Part shown: piece by piece, positions 22,235 through 33,150 of the stretch
How positions within the stretch are numbered: position 1 is the first letter of the stretch
How the letters are laid out: each line of letters begins with the position of its first letter
DNA from: Sorghum bicolor
Lineage: Eukaryota > Streptophyta > Magnoliopsida > Poales > Poaceae
Assembly (NCBI RefSeq): GCF_000003195.3
Contig: NC_012876.2
Location: 7,295,306-7,359,305 of the forward strand
Length of the DNA stretch: 64,000 nucleotides
Direction of reading: 5' to 3'
Translations under genes and position numbers: made by a program
Notes under the pieces: generated by a model
The model's input: only the letters and a program-made list of their open reading frames with translations
Database searches by the model: none
Told to the model about the DNA's origin: nothing

Positions 22235-25200
22235 ATGTCGATCTCTGACCTCGATCAAGACAACGTCATCCCCGTGACGGAAGCTAACCTCAAGGATGAG
22301 CAGAAGCAAGCTATTGCCCAAGCTATGGAAGAATTCAAGCAGCAATGCCTGAAGTCTTTCAGCATAAACAGGAGCGGCGAAGTGGTCCAGAAAGATGCAC
22401 TGCCGGCACCACGGCAGGTCACCTTTGACGCCAATCCTAGCAAGCTTCAAGACATGGTTGATAATGCCATCAATCGAGCGTTGATTAACCAAGCTGGTGT
22501 ACTGTCTAATACGGTTTTCAACGCCGTGGCAAGAACCTTCAAGGAAGGACAAATCCCGCCGGATTATGTGGGTCCTTCCCATCATCAACCCACGGCACCA
22601 GAGGTCACGGCTCCGTCGGCTGCCTTGACAAGTGCGAGTGCGCAGTCTGCCGTTCCTCCGAGTACATTGGGGACTACTGGTGCACTATCTACGCCGATGG
22701 TAACCAATCCACAAATTTCAGTTGGGCAGCATAAACTGACAACAGATATGTTGGCATCGGCAATGTCGGGGTTAACTCTTCCTCCTAACTGGTGGGGTTA
22801 TGGTATGCCTCCAGAGTTGACGCCGGGAACATCACAGATAACTGACATGAGGGGCAAAACTCCTATGACATCGGTACCTTCAAATGTGCCGGTGAACCAG
22901 AGTCCTCGGTACACCACAACTACTACTGCAAGGCCTCATACCGGAAATCCTCAAGATCCAATGTTCCAGATGCCTAACGCATCGGCAGAATCAATGCTGA
23001 TGCAACAGAGGCCTATGGCCCAGTCAGGGTATGTCAATTCAACGACGGTACCCAATTACCAATCATCGGCGGCACCTATGCCGATGAACGCTAATAATGG
23101 ATGGCTTGGACAGCAAGCCTTTCCACAGTCGCCCCAGCAGGGTTATCAGACTACAGGGTCCCAGCAAGGGCAGGTTTATCCTGGGTTCCAAGGTCAGGGA
23201 GTTCCCAACCAGCCAATAAATTTTGGACAGCAACTCGGAGGACAGCCAATCGGTGGACAGCAGTTTGGTAGTCCGCAGATTGGAGGACAGGTGACCAATA
23301 CGATGTTCCATACAGGTTACGTCCCGAACAGACACGTGGAGGTTCGCCACCAGATGCCAGATCCGCAGCCGCCTCATCGGCAAGATGCCGATGCGTATTG
23401 GGCCGATAAGATTGCCGAAGTAATGAGGGAACAATTTGGGATAAAACCCAAAGTCAACACTTATTCTTATCGGACACCGTATCCTCCAGCGTATGATTTG
23501 ATCCCGCTTCCACATCGGTACAAAGTACCGGATTTTACAAAGTTTTCCGGACAGGACGACACGTCAACCATGGAGCATGTTAACAGGTTCATTATTCAAT
23601 GTGGAGAGGCTGGTAACAGGGACGAGTTGAGGGTTCGCCTATTTTCATCATCATTGTCTGGATCGGCCTTTACTTGGTTCATATCATTGCCTCCCAATTC
23701 GGTAATTACTTGGGCCGATCTAGAGAAGCAATTCCACAGATACTTCTTCTCGGGGGTTCATGAGAAGAAGATCACCGACTTGGTTAAGTTGAGGCAACGT
23801 AATGATGAGTCGGTTGAGGGATTTGTGCAGAGGATACGAGAGGTCAAAAATAAATGCTATAGCCTGGTTCTGGATGATCGGCAGCTAGCCGATTTGGCTT
23901 TCCAGGGTTTGTTGCCACACATCAGGGATAAATATGCTTCTCAGGAGTTTGAAAGTTTAAGTCACTTGGTGCAGAGGATATCTGATCAAGATATCAAGCC
24001 TTTCGAGCCTAAGAGGGCATGGAATAAGAAAGTCTCATTTGTTGATGAAGCAACAAGCTCAGATTCCGATGAAGAACCAGTAATCGGTTTGGCAGAATGG
24101 GTAAAAAACAAGAAGCCGATGTCTTGTCCTTTTGGGCAGAAGGAACCAGAGAAGTTTGCATTTGACACCGCCAAGGCCGATAGGATATTTGACTTTCTAC
24201 TTCAGGAAGGTCAAATCAAATTGTCACCTAACCACGTGATCCCGTCGGCAGAAGAGTTGAAGAGGATGAGGTATTGCAAGTGGCATAATGCAACTTCACA
24301 TGATACCAATGAGTGCAAAGTATTCAGACAACAGCTGCAATCGGCCATAGAGTCAGGGAGAATCAAGTTTGATAGTTCCAAAGCCCAGAAGCCGATGAAG
24401 ATAGACCAACATCCTTTCCCGACGAACATGTTGGATGCTAAGGGGAAGGCTAAGGTCTTAACGTCGGAGACAGCTGAGAAGAGTGCATCGGTAGATCCTC
24501 AGCATCAAGTTACTACCGCCGATGCAAGAAGTAAGGGCTTGGTCCAAGAAGGAGCTAGCTCAGGAAGAATTCCTCGATCTGGTGTTGTCATAACTCATAG
24601 AAGGCCTCGAGAGAGATGGCAACAGCGGGAAGATCGGTACCGGCGCCAGCAGGAAGATTATCAACGGGAAGAAGAGAGACGCCGACAGGAGTGGAATCGG
24701 CACAGGGATCATTGGAATTGCCCATTCTTCATCCATTGTTGGGAGGAGAATATCAAACTTCCTACTGTCAGAGACTGCCCTGAATGCAACGGTTATGATC
24801 GGTACGACAGGAACGATCGGCGTTATCATGATGATGAACGACGATTTAATGGGCCGATCAGAGGAAGGGCGTCAATTCATGATCGGCTGGGGGGCAGGCT
24901 TAGCGTTCGCGATCGGCTCGGTGACCGGGTCCAGTATTTTCCCAGGAACCAAGAGGAGCTGGAAAGAATGGCTGATGCGCGGGTTCCCGATGAATTCATA
25001 TTTTGCAGGGATACTAACACGCATCGCATGGAGTCAAGAGAGAACCAACGCCCGACGGCAAGACAAAGGCCGCTTCCTCCATGGTGCCCTCAAGGATTAA
25101 CCAAGACACAGAAAAGGAGATTGCAACGTGAAAGGCAGGAAGAGCTAAATAAAGGAGAGAACTCTGGGAGTCGGCAGCCGTCAGACGCTAAGAAAGAAGG

Positions 25201-25882
25201 TCCATCGGCAGGCGTCAACATGGTATTCATGTTACCGATGGAGTTTCTTGCACCAGCCAGTGATGATGAGTTGGGATTTTCTGATCAGATAGCTCAGTTG
25301 GCTCTGGATCCAATGACGGCTATCTTTGAGAAACCTGCCGATAACGAGAGGCAGCATCTTAAAGCTTTGTTCCTCAAAGGAAGGGTTGATGGGCAGCCAA
25401 TGACTAAGATCCTAGTTGATGGTGGGGCTGCTATTAATATTATGCCATATGCAGTATATCGGAAGCTTGGGAAAGGGGATCAAGATTTGACCAAGACCGA
25501 TATGATGCTCAAAGACTTTGAGGGAAACGTGTCTCCGGTCAAGGGGGCGATATGTGCGGAGTTGACCATCGGCAGCAAAACCTTGCCGACAACCTTTTTC
25601 GTGATCAGCGGAAAAGGTGCCTACAATTTATTATTGGGGAGAGATTGGATTCATGCCAATTGTTGTGTCCCATCTACAATGCATCAGTGCTTGGTTCAGT
25701 GGGTAGGTGACAAGATTGAGATCGTCCCAGGGGATTCTTCTTATGTTATCGCATCGGCAGAAGCGGATACTTATGAAAAGACTAGGTGCATTTCAGGAGA
25801 AGTTTGGGAGAAAGATTTTCTCAAAGTTGCCGATTATGAGATTCCACCGATCCAAGCAGTCGGTTCTGACGATGGTTTTTAA
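22235..25882 (+). CDS. Tat-type gag-protease polyprotein
   Basis: The frame runs 1,215 residues from ATG 22235. A Pro/Gln/Gly-rich N-terminal part (residues about 60-400) precedes the retrotransposon gag capsid domain (about residues 430-590; motif LSGSAFTWFISLP). After it come a Cys/His cluster CKWHNATSHDTNEC, a long Arg/Glu-rich region and a second Cys cluster (CPFFIHC...CPEC). The aspartic protease is at about residues 1055-1150, with KILVDGGAAINIM and LLLGRDWIH. The frame is intact. Its stop codon overlaps the next start codon in the string TAATG. An in-frame extension upstream to 22139 has no ATG and would read out of the LTR, so 22235 was chosen. Confidence 0.88.
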   Translation: MSISDLDQDNVIPVTEANLKDEQKQAIAQAMEEFKQQCLKSFSINRSGEVVQKDALPAPRQVTFDANPSKLQDMVDNAINRALINQAGVLSNTVFNAVARTFKEGQIPPDYVGPSHHQPTAPEVTAPSAALTSASAQSAVPPSTLGTTGALSTPMVTNPQISVGQHKLTTDMLASAMSGLTLPPNWWGYGMPPELTPGTSQITDMRGKTPMTSVPSNVPVNQSPRYTTTTTARPHTGNPQDPMFQMPNASAESMLMQQRPMAQSGYVNSTTVPNYQSSAAPMPMNANNGWLGQQAFPQSPQQGYQTTGSQQGQVYPGFQGQGVPNQPINFGQQLGGQPIGGQQFGSPQIGGQVTNTMFHTGYVPNRHVEVRHQMPDPQPPHRQDADAYWADKIAEVMREQFGIKPKVNTYSYRTPYPPAYDLIPLPHRYKVPDFTKFSGQDDTSTMEHVNRFIIQCGEAGNRDELRVRLFSSSLSGSAFTWFISLPPNSVITWADLEKQFHRYFFSGVHEKKITDLVKLRQRNDESVEGFVQRIREVKNKCYSLVLDDRQLADLAFQGLLPHIRDKYASQEFESLSHLVQRISDQDIKPFEPKRAWNKKVSFVDEATSSDSDEEPVIGLAEWVKNKKPMSCPFGQKEPEKFAFDTAKADRIFDFLLQEGQIKLSPNHVIPSAEELKRMRYCKWHNATSHDTNECKVFRQQLQSAIESGRIKFDSSKAQKPMKIDQHPFPTNMLDAKGKAKVLTSETAEKSASVDPQHQVTTADARSKGLVQEGASSGRIPRSGVVITHRRPRERWQQREDRYRRQQEDYQREEERRRQEWNRHRDHWNCPFFIHCWEENIKLPTVRDCPECNGYDRYDRNDRRYHDDERRFNGPIRGRASIHDRLGGRLSVRDRLGDRVQYFPRNQEELERMADARVPDEFIFCRDTNTHRMESRENQRPTARQRPLPPWCPQGLTKTQKRRLQRERQEELNKGENSGSRQPSDAKKEGPSAGVNMVFMLPMEFLAPASDDELGFSDQIAQLALDPMTAIFEKPADNERQHLKALFLKGRVDGQPMTKILVDGGAAINIMPYAVYRKLGKGDQDLTKTDMMLKDFEGNVSPVKGAICAELTIGSKTLPTTFFVISGKGAYNLLLGRDWIHANCCVPSTMHQCLVQWVGDKIEIVPGDSSYVIASAEADTYEKTRCISGEVWEKDFLKVADYEIPPIQAVGSDDGF

Positions 25883-28800
25883 TGGATAGATTCGCCGATG
25901 ATGGAAAATTAGGTCAGGGATTCACATCGGCCGATGATTTGGTAGAAGTAGATATAGGTAGTGGAGATAGGCCTAGGCCTACTTTTATTAGTGCTAAACT
26001 AGATCCTGAGTGTAAACGGCAATTAACTAGTTTGTTAAAGGAATATAAAGATTGCTTTGCTTGGGATTATACAGAGATGCCTGGTTTAGACCGATCAATT
26101 GTTGAACATCGGTTACCCATTAAATCTGGATTTCGGCCACATCAGCAACCAGCCCGCCGATGTAATCCCAACATTCTACCTGATATTAAGGCCGAAATCA
26201 CTAAACTTATTGAAGCTAAGTTTATTCGGCAGTGTCGGTATGCGGAATGGATTTCCAATGTCGTCCCGGTTTACAAGAAGAACGGGAAGCTTCGGGTGTG
26301 CATTGATTTCAGGAATCTCAATAAAGCTACGCCGATGGATGGATATCCAATGCCTGTCGCCGATCTACTGGTTGATGCTGCGGCTGGCCATCGGGTCATC
26401 AGCTTCATGGATGGTAATGCGGGATATAATCAAATATTCATGGCAGAAGAGGATATTCCAAAAACCGCATTCAGGTGTCCTGGTCATGTTGGACTATTTG
26501 AATGGATAGTCATGACTTTTGGGTTAAGGAATGCCGGTGCTACTTATCAAAGGGCTTTGAATTTTATATTTCATGAGTTCATCGGCAAGATCGTAGAAAT
26601 TTATATTGATGATGTGGTGGTCAAGTCTGGAGATTTCTCAAAGCATCTTGCCGATTTACGAAGAGTGTTGGAGTGCACAAGGAAGCATGGATTGAAGATG
26701 AATCCCAACAAGTGTGCATTTGGTGTGTCGGCAGGGCAGTTTCTTGGTTTCATGGTACATCAGAGGGGTATTGAAATTAGTCAAAGATCTATTGATGCTA
26801 TCAATAAAATAGTGGCCCCTACCAATAAAACCGAGCTCCAATCTTTGATCGGCAAAGTGAATTTTATCAGAAGATTTATATCGAATTTATCTGGGAGAAT
26901 TCATGCTTTCAGTCCTCTTCTTAAATTGAAAGCCGATCAGGAGTTTGTTTGGGGAAAAGAACAGCAGTTGGCTCTAGATGAAATCAAAAGGTATCTAGTA
27001 AACCCTCCAGTTTTAGTTCCACCTCAATAAGGGAAACCCTTCAAATTATATTTATCTACCGATGGATCGGTTATCGGTTCAGCTTTAGTTCAAGAATTTG
27101 AAGGGAAAGAGAGGGTAATTTATTATTTGAGTAGGAGGTTAATTGATGCTGAAACCAGGTATTCGGCCATTGAGAAGCTGTGCTTATGCTTATATTTTTC
27201 ATGTATCAAGCTGAGACATTACCTGTTGTCGGCCGAATGTGCTGTTGTTTGCAAAGATGACGTAGTCCGATACATGCTATCTATGCCGATTATGAGTGGT
27301 AGGATCGGTAAATGGATTTTGGCGCTGTCGGAGTTCGATTTGCGTTACGAATCGGCTAAGGCGGTCAAAGGGCAGGTTATGGCCGACTTTGTGACTCAGC
27401 ATTGCGGTCTAGTGGAAACCTTGGAGATTGCACCCTGGACGCTCTTCTTTGATGGATCTACCTGTGACCGGGGAGCAGGAATCGGCATTGTATTAGTTTC
27501 TCCCAAGGGGAGGAAGTATGAATTTTCCTTGCCGATTGTTGCTACATCAACAAATAATCAGGCTGAGTATCGAGCTCTGATCAGGGGATTGGAGTTGTTA
27601 AGAGAAGTTCGTGCTGATGCTGTTGAAGTATTCGGAGATTCTATGTTGGTTATAAATCAATTGACCGGAAGCTATGAATGCCGGAGTGAAGTTCTCATAA
27701 CCTATTTCGAGAGAAGTATACAACTGTTAAAGGAATTCAAGAACTTCCGATTGGAGCATATTCCCCGATTGCATAATGAAGACGCTAATCGGTTAGCCCA
27801 GCATGCCTCGGGATATCAGCCAATGATTAATGCGACATCGGTAGTCAGTGCCGGTGATTGGAGGGAGGAAATTATTGATTATCTAAAAGATCCATCCAAA
27901 AAGGTTGAAAGACGGGTTCGATTTCAAGCAACCAAGTATGTGCTCCTTGAAAATGAATTGTATTATCGAACTATCGACGGGATTCTTCTCCGATGCTTGG
28001 GTGATGATGAAGCCAGAAGTTTGATGGGAGAAATCCATGAAGGAGTGTGTGGAGCGCATCAGTCGGCTTTTAAGATGAAGTGGATGATTCGGAGGAATGG
28101 ATATTTTTGGCCAACCATACTTGAAGATTGTTTTAAATATTTCAAGGGATGTCAAGGTTGTCAAAAGTTCGGTAATATCCAGAGAGCACCCGCATCGGCT
28201 ATGAATCCTATAATAAAACCTTGGCCGTTCCGGGGGTGGGCCATCGATCTGATCGGCCAAATTTATCCACCATCCAGCAAAGGGCATAAATTCATTCTAG
28301 TTGCCACTGACTATTTCACCAAGTGGGTCGAAGCTATTCCTTTGAAGAAAGTCACATCGGCCAATATGATTGATTTTGTGAAAGAGCATATTATTTACCG
28401 ATTTGGGATTCCCCAAACGATTACTACCGATCAGGGCACCATGTTCACGTCAGGGGAGTTCGATGAATTCGCAATCGGTATGGGAATTGAAGTGTTGAAT
28501 TCTTCTCCTTACTATGCTCAAGCCAATGGGCAGGCCGAAGCGTCTAACAAGGGAATTATCAAGCTTATTAAACGAAAGATTGAAGAAAATCCTAGGCGGT
28601 GGCATACATTGTTGAATGAAGCACTGTGGTCTTATCGGATGGCTTGTCATGGATCAACCAAGGTGTCACCTTACCAATTGGTGTATGGACATGATGCAGT
28701 TTTGCCTTGGGAGATTAAGGCTGGATCCAGGCGATTATCTTTTCAAGATCAATTGGCTGCCGATGATTATGCCACTTTAATGACCGATGAGTTAGATGAT

Positions 28801-29115
28801 TTAGCAGGGCATCGGTTAAAGGCTTTAATGAGTATAGAAGAAAATAAGAAGAGAGTTGCCAGATGGTATGATAAAAAAGTGAAGGCTAAGGAGTTTGCCG
28901 ATGGGGATTTGGTATGGAAGTTGATTTTGCCAGTCGGGACCAAAAGTTCAAAGTTTGGGAAGTGGTCTCCTAATTGGGAAGGTCCTTATCGGATAAAACG
29001 CTCAGCTCCTGGTAATGCCTATATTCTAGAAACTCTCGAAGGAGTTGAATTTCCCAGAGCATTAAATGGCAAATATTTGAAGAAGTACTACCCCAGCATA
29101 TGGATCGATGCATAA
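25882..29115 (+). pseudogene. Tat-type pol: RT, RNase H, second RNase H, integrase (one nonsense codon)
   Basis: From ATG 25882 the frame encodes RT, with the catalytic YIDD at 26602-26613, and then hits TAA at 27028-27030 just before the RNase H region. The same frame continues without further breaks to 29115. The first RNase H starts near 27045 (YLSTDGSVIGSALVQ). A second, archaeal-type RNase H is at about 27440-27830 (FFDGST, NQAEYRAL, FGDSM). The integrase zinc region (H-H-C-C, ending CQGCQKF) is near 28040-28175. The catalytic triad is seen in WAIDLIG, TTDQGT and GQAEAS. Apart from the nonsense codon everything looks intact. Confidence 0.88.
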
Positions 29116-29260
29116 AAGGTTAAGTGCCGATAACACTCCTATCGGCTGAATTTAAATGTTCAAGGGTAGACTTAATGTTTCAAAAGATGCCGATAACAGT
29201 CTTATCGGCTAGACTAAAAGCTAAAAACGGAGAAACAAAGGTGTGTCGCCGATGAAAGCT
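29116..29260. other. Spacer between pol and the antisense gene
   Basis: This 145-base stretch carries the string GCCGATAACA(G/C)TC(T/C)TATCGGCT twice in diverged form (near 29126 and 29189). Each copy pairs GCCGATAA with its near complement TTATCGGC, so each could form a small hairpin. Confidence 0.5.
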
Positions 29261-32200
29261 TCAGATGTTCAGCAACGCTTGGATTGGGGATATGGCGCGC
29301 AGCCGAATCTGGTTGGCTGTCTCTATCTCTTTGATATCGTCATCGGCAGAACCTTCAATCGGCTTCAGCTTCCTCTTCAGTTGCAGCGCTTTACGACCAT
29401 GGACGTTTCGTTCCTGTTCAAGATGCTTGATGGTCTCCGGCAGTTGACTATCTTCTTGCTGGGCTTGGGACAGGGCGTCTTCTACTTGCTTGAGTTCAGC
29501 CAGCAGAGCTTCTCTTTTTGCCGATAGATCAGACATTTTCTGCTTCAGTGCATCACCTGAGGACTTTAAGATGCCGATGTTCTTATGTTTCTCATCGGCT
29601 AAGAGTTTTTCTTTCATCATCTCCTCAGAGAGCTGGATTTGAGCAGCTCTGTCGGCAAGACGTCGAGTAGCTCTCTGGTACTGTAGCTGGCGGCTTTCTA
29701 GATGTGCAGCGTGGAAGAGTGTTTCTTCGGCATCGGCAGGAATTTGGCCTCTAAGAGTCTTGAACAGGGCCTTAGCTGGGTCAGAATCGTCGACCAGTTG
29801 AGTTGTGTCTTGATGAAGTATGGCCGATAGCTCCTCCAGCCTAGCTCTGGTTTCTGCCGATACAATTCCAACTGCCCGAGAGGAGCTTGCTTCCTCGCCT
29901 TCTTCTTCGAAGATATCAATAGCGAAGGAGAATAAGCTGTCGGGAGAATCTTGTTCCTAAAAATGAAAATGAAATAGGTCAATTTTATGGTCAAAACTTC
30001 GGCAGATGATACCGATGGAAAAGTGGATGACTTACTTGCTTCAAGGCGATTTCCTGCCTTTGACTCAGAGAGGCCGATGGAGCTGCAGGTTGATCGGCAA
30101 ATGTTGCCGATAGAACGATATCGCCTGAAAGAAGACAGGAAGGATTATAAGAAGAAATGAAAATGAGTTTATCGGTGGGAGTATTGTTGGGATATGTTAC
30201 CCGGGAGAGGAACAGCAGTTGTTTGAATTGAGGAAACCGCCGATGATATAACTGGGCCTGCCGGGCCAGTTGTTTGTGCACCTACGTCGGCTGACGTACC
30301 TGCCGTTTGAGGTTCTTCCATCTGTGGTGCTTCCTGTGTTGATTGAGGAGATGGTGCTTGCTGTGCCTGGACTTCTGGAGGAGAGGGGGAAGATTCCACC
30401 GGGATTGGAGACACCGGAGGAGGAGGAGGAGTTGCCACTTTCTGACGCTTTGTTCCAGTCTTAGCACCTTGGACGCCTTTCCTCTTTGGCTGGCTAGACT
30501 GGGGGGGATCGGCACCTTGGCGTTTGGCTTTTGCCGATGCACCAGTTTGCTGCAACAACGATAAAGAGTTTATGAGCACAGATAACCGATATAAAGATAG
30601 TCAGCATAAATAGAAAAGGGTTTTAACAGATTGCCTTGAAAGCTTGCGCCAGAGTGGAAGCAGTTACCATTGGTGATGTCTGAGTTTTCCTGGTGGTAAC
30701 TTTCTTGAGACGTGCACCCCGGTGCACGATGGAAGCCAGAGTGGGAGCATTGTGGCCGATTGAGGAGATCGGGCCTGATGGGAATAAGTCGATCGGCTTG
30801 CCACTCCTACTAACCGATGGGGGGGTGTTGTCAATCTGCAAAAAGAATACAGGGGTAAGTTACCAATGGGAATAGTATTGGAAAATGAGACATCGGTTTA
30901 AAATACTTACAGTGTCGTCAGGGACTTCATATTCGGGGTCGATCATGCCGCGGTATGAGAGGGCCGATCTGCAGAATAGATTCTCCTTCCATTCTGCCCA
31001 CCATAGCTTGTATGCTTGAGTGATAAAGGCAGCTGGAACCCATTCTGACAAATCTACATCTGTATCGGCATTTGGTGGTAGCTGGGCTACTCGAGTCCAC
31101 TCGAGGAGGTTAGCGATGGGTTCTCTGGGCTTTATTACATCGGCATAAGGAAGTGCGATCGGCAATTGGCCGAAAGCTAGCTGGCGAGCTAATGCCGATG
31201 GATTATAAAATTCATAGGTTTGGGGAGAGGTTTTCGTGCTGCCGAAGAAGTTCACTGGTATGGCTCTGGGAGTCACGATTGCCATCATCACCTCATTATC
31301 CCTATCAAGAGCTTCGTCGAACGGATTGAAGGTCAGAGGGAGCATACTATCTGGGTCGTCATAAGCCAGCCATGGTCGTTCATCTCTGGCCAGACCCTCA
31401 TACAGCGTTTCGAAGAATCGGCCGATCTGATCCGGAGTGTTCCCTGAACCGGGTAAAACTATAACAGCTTCGCCAAAGTTCAGGGGGGCACGTGTTGCCG
31501 ATTCCTCTTCACCCAACACATGATTCTCGGCTATATCTCTTGGGAAGTGCTGAGAGAACAAGTTGAGATCGAGGCGTTTGTGCAGGTGCAGATTGAGCCA
31601 CATATTGATAAACCACCAAGGACCTCCCAAGTTGCCGATAGGTTGGCCGAGCAGGAGTTTCTGGACTACCTGATGAAGAAGGTGATAAACAGCGCCGAGC
31701 AAATAACGGCCGAGAGGAAATTGACCACCGCTAGCCAGTCTTTCTGCTGCCGATAGATAGACAGAAGTCGGTCCTGCCGATCGACCACAGAATACAAACT
31801 TGTCTAGCCACATGTTCAGAAAAGTGGTTTGTTCCTTTATGGTGACAGGCCCTCTCCCGCGGTACTTCTGGATGTACCCTGACCAGCCGCCGATAGCGCG
31901 AGTCTCCACTTTGGCACTGGGGGCGGTATCAAAAAAGTGGGTGCTATCGGCAGAAGATATGTCTAACCCAGTAAGCATGGCTACATCGGCAAGGGTAGGA
32001 GAAGCAGGGCCGTGGCCAAAAACAAAAGCGTTGAGAGTGTCTGACCAAAAGTAAGATGCGGCTATCAGCAATGACTCGTTCCTGTGCATATCGGCAATGG
32101 ACAGCCTAATGCATTGAGCTAATTTCCTCTCACCCCATTGAACTTCATAAGAGTTGCTGACCCTCAAGAACCAGTCTTTCCACCCTACAGTAGGGCTAGG

Positions 32201-32513
32201 CCAAGAGCGAAAGGTGTCCTTCCATAGATCTAGAGCAAAGTTTTTAGTCCTAAAGGGAATCCTGTTGGTTTCTGCATTGATAAGGTCGGTTGGATCTGGA
32301 TTCCCTAGAGGGCCGAGGCATTGAAGATGTGGTTGATCGGTAGGAATGACAATTTTGTTGGATAACTCCTGGTGTTTTGGGGAGTAAAGATACAAAGAAA
32401 AAGGAGAAGGAAAATATTTGGTAAGGTAAATCGCAGATGAACAGGAATGCAGGAAAAGGGTACAACAGATGAGATGGAAGTCTGACCTCAGGGACGACGA
32501 AGCCAACGGCCAT
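29261..32513 (-). CDS. Antisense six-exon gene: plant mobile domain protein with coiled coil
   Basis: On the minus strand, joining 32513-32487, 32368-30911, 30835-30635, 30549-30201, 30124-30036 and 29956-29261 gives 939 codons and a stop with no frame break. Introns are 118, 75, 85, 76 and 79 bases; four are GT-AG and the third is GC-AG (AAG/GCAATC). The start at 32513 has a strong context (AAGATGGCC). Residues about 10-495 hold a plant mobile domain (motif FGHGPASPTLADVAMLTGL). Residues about 565-680 are a Pro/Ser/Gln-rich linker with basic clusters (PKRKG, TKRQK) that could be nuclear localisation signals. Residues about 820-920 form a long Lys/Glu/Gln-rich coiled coil. Antisense ORFs between pol and the 3' LTR, some with PMDs, are known in Tat elements. 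Host PMD proteins (MAIN, MAIL1) act in nuclear silencing. The role here is unknown. Confidence 0.8.
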
Positions 32514-32661
32514 CTTGTCGTGAAGGGGACGCTGGAAGACGCCGGAGTTGATGAAGAAGAATGCTTGTCGGAGATCTTGAGGATTGAGAATGGCGCCGCC
32601 GCTGGAAAAGTGAAGTTGGATGGCAGAATGATGTAATGGGGGAGGAGTACCCAAGAAGGGA

Positions 32662-32671
32662 CTATTTATAG
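32662..32671 (-). promoter_or_regulatory. TATA box for the antisense PMD gene
   Basis: CTATAAATAG on the minus strand lies about 150 bases upstream of the antisense start codon at 32513, predicting a leader of about 120 bases. It is inside the retroelement and separate from the LTR promoter. Confidence 0.6.
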
Positions 32672-33137
32672 GGCAAGATGGACAAGGGCAAATCTGACTT
32701 ATTTCTTTGCCGCATCCGAGAAACCCGAGGGTACTCAAGTGGATATGGTAACTGTTCGCACGATAATCCAGGGATTTGTGCAGGTGATTTGACAGGAAGC
32801 GGTCATTATCTAAAGATATTTTACTGTGCGCGATCTCTTGGTCGGTCCATCGGTGATATTCTATAACGGTCGTCCTGCCGATGGGCGGATAGAGGGGAAT
32901 CGTTTTTTGCGAATATCCTGGGCAGAGCATCGGCAGATCTTTGTAACAGTATTGTTGCCGATGTACGACTAAGAGAGATGCCCGTTTGGGAAGTTGTGGA
33001 TTTCGAGGGATCTGCGGAGGATTAGGATCAGAGTTGCCTAGATTGAGGTTGTCGGTTACCAGATTAGGAGCATTAATTGCGGAGAAGACATCATTACTGC
33101 AGAGAATTTCGGAGCATTAATAGTTTTATACTCCGAA
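32672..33137. other. Non-coding region between the antisense promoter and the 3' LTR
   Basis: No convincing coding frame is present. It could hold upstream elements for the antisense promoter; GCCGAT/ATCGGC occurs three times. Confidence 0.5.
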
Positions 33138-33148
33138 ACTGGGGGGCA
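33138..33148 (+). other. Polypurine tract of the Tat-type element
   Basis: ACTGGGGGGCA lies directly before the 3' LTR and serves as the plus-strand cDNA primer. Confidence 0.75.
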
Positions 33149-33150
33149 TG

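Noticed and set aside
30860..32506. Reading the antisense PMD protein from ATG 32506 without splicing
   Set aside because: That start lies inside the first intron of the better model. The upstream ATG 32513 has a stronger context and splices in frame to GAG TTA TCC at 32368.
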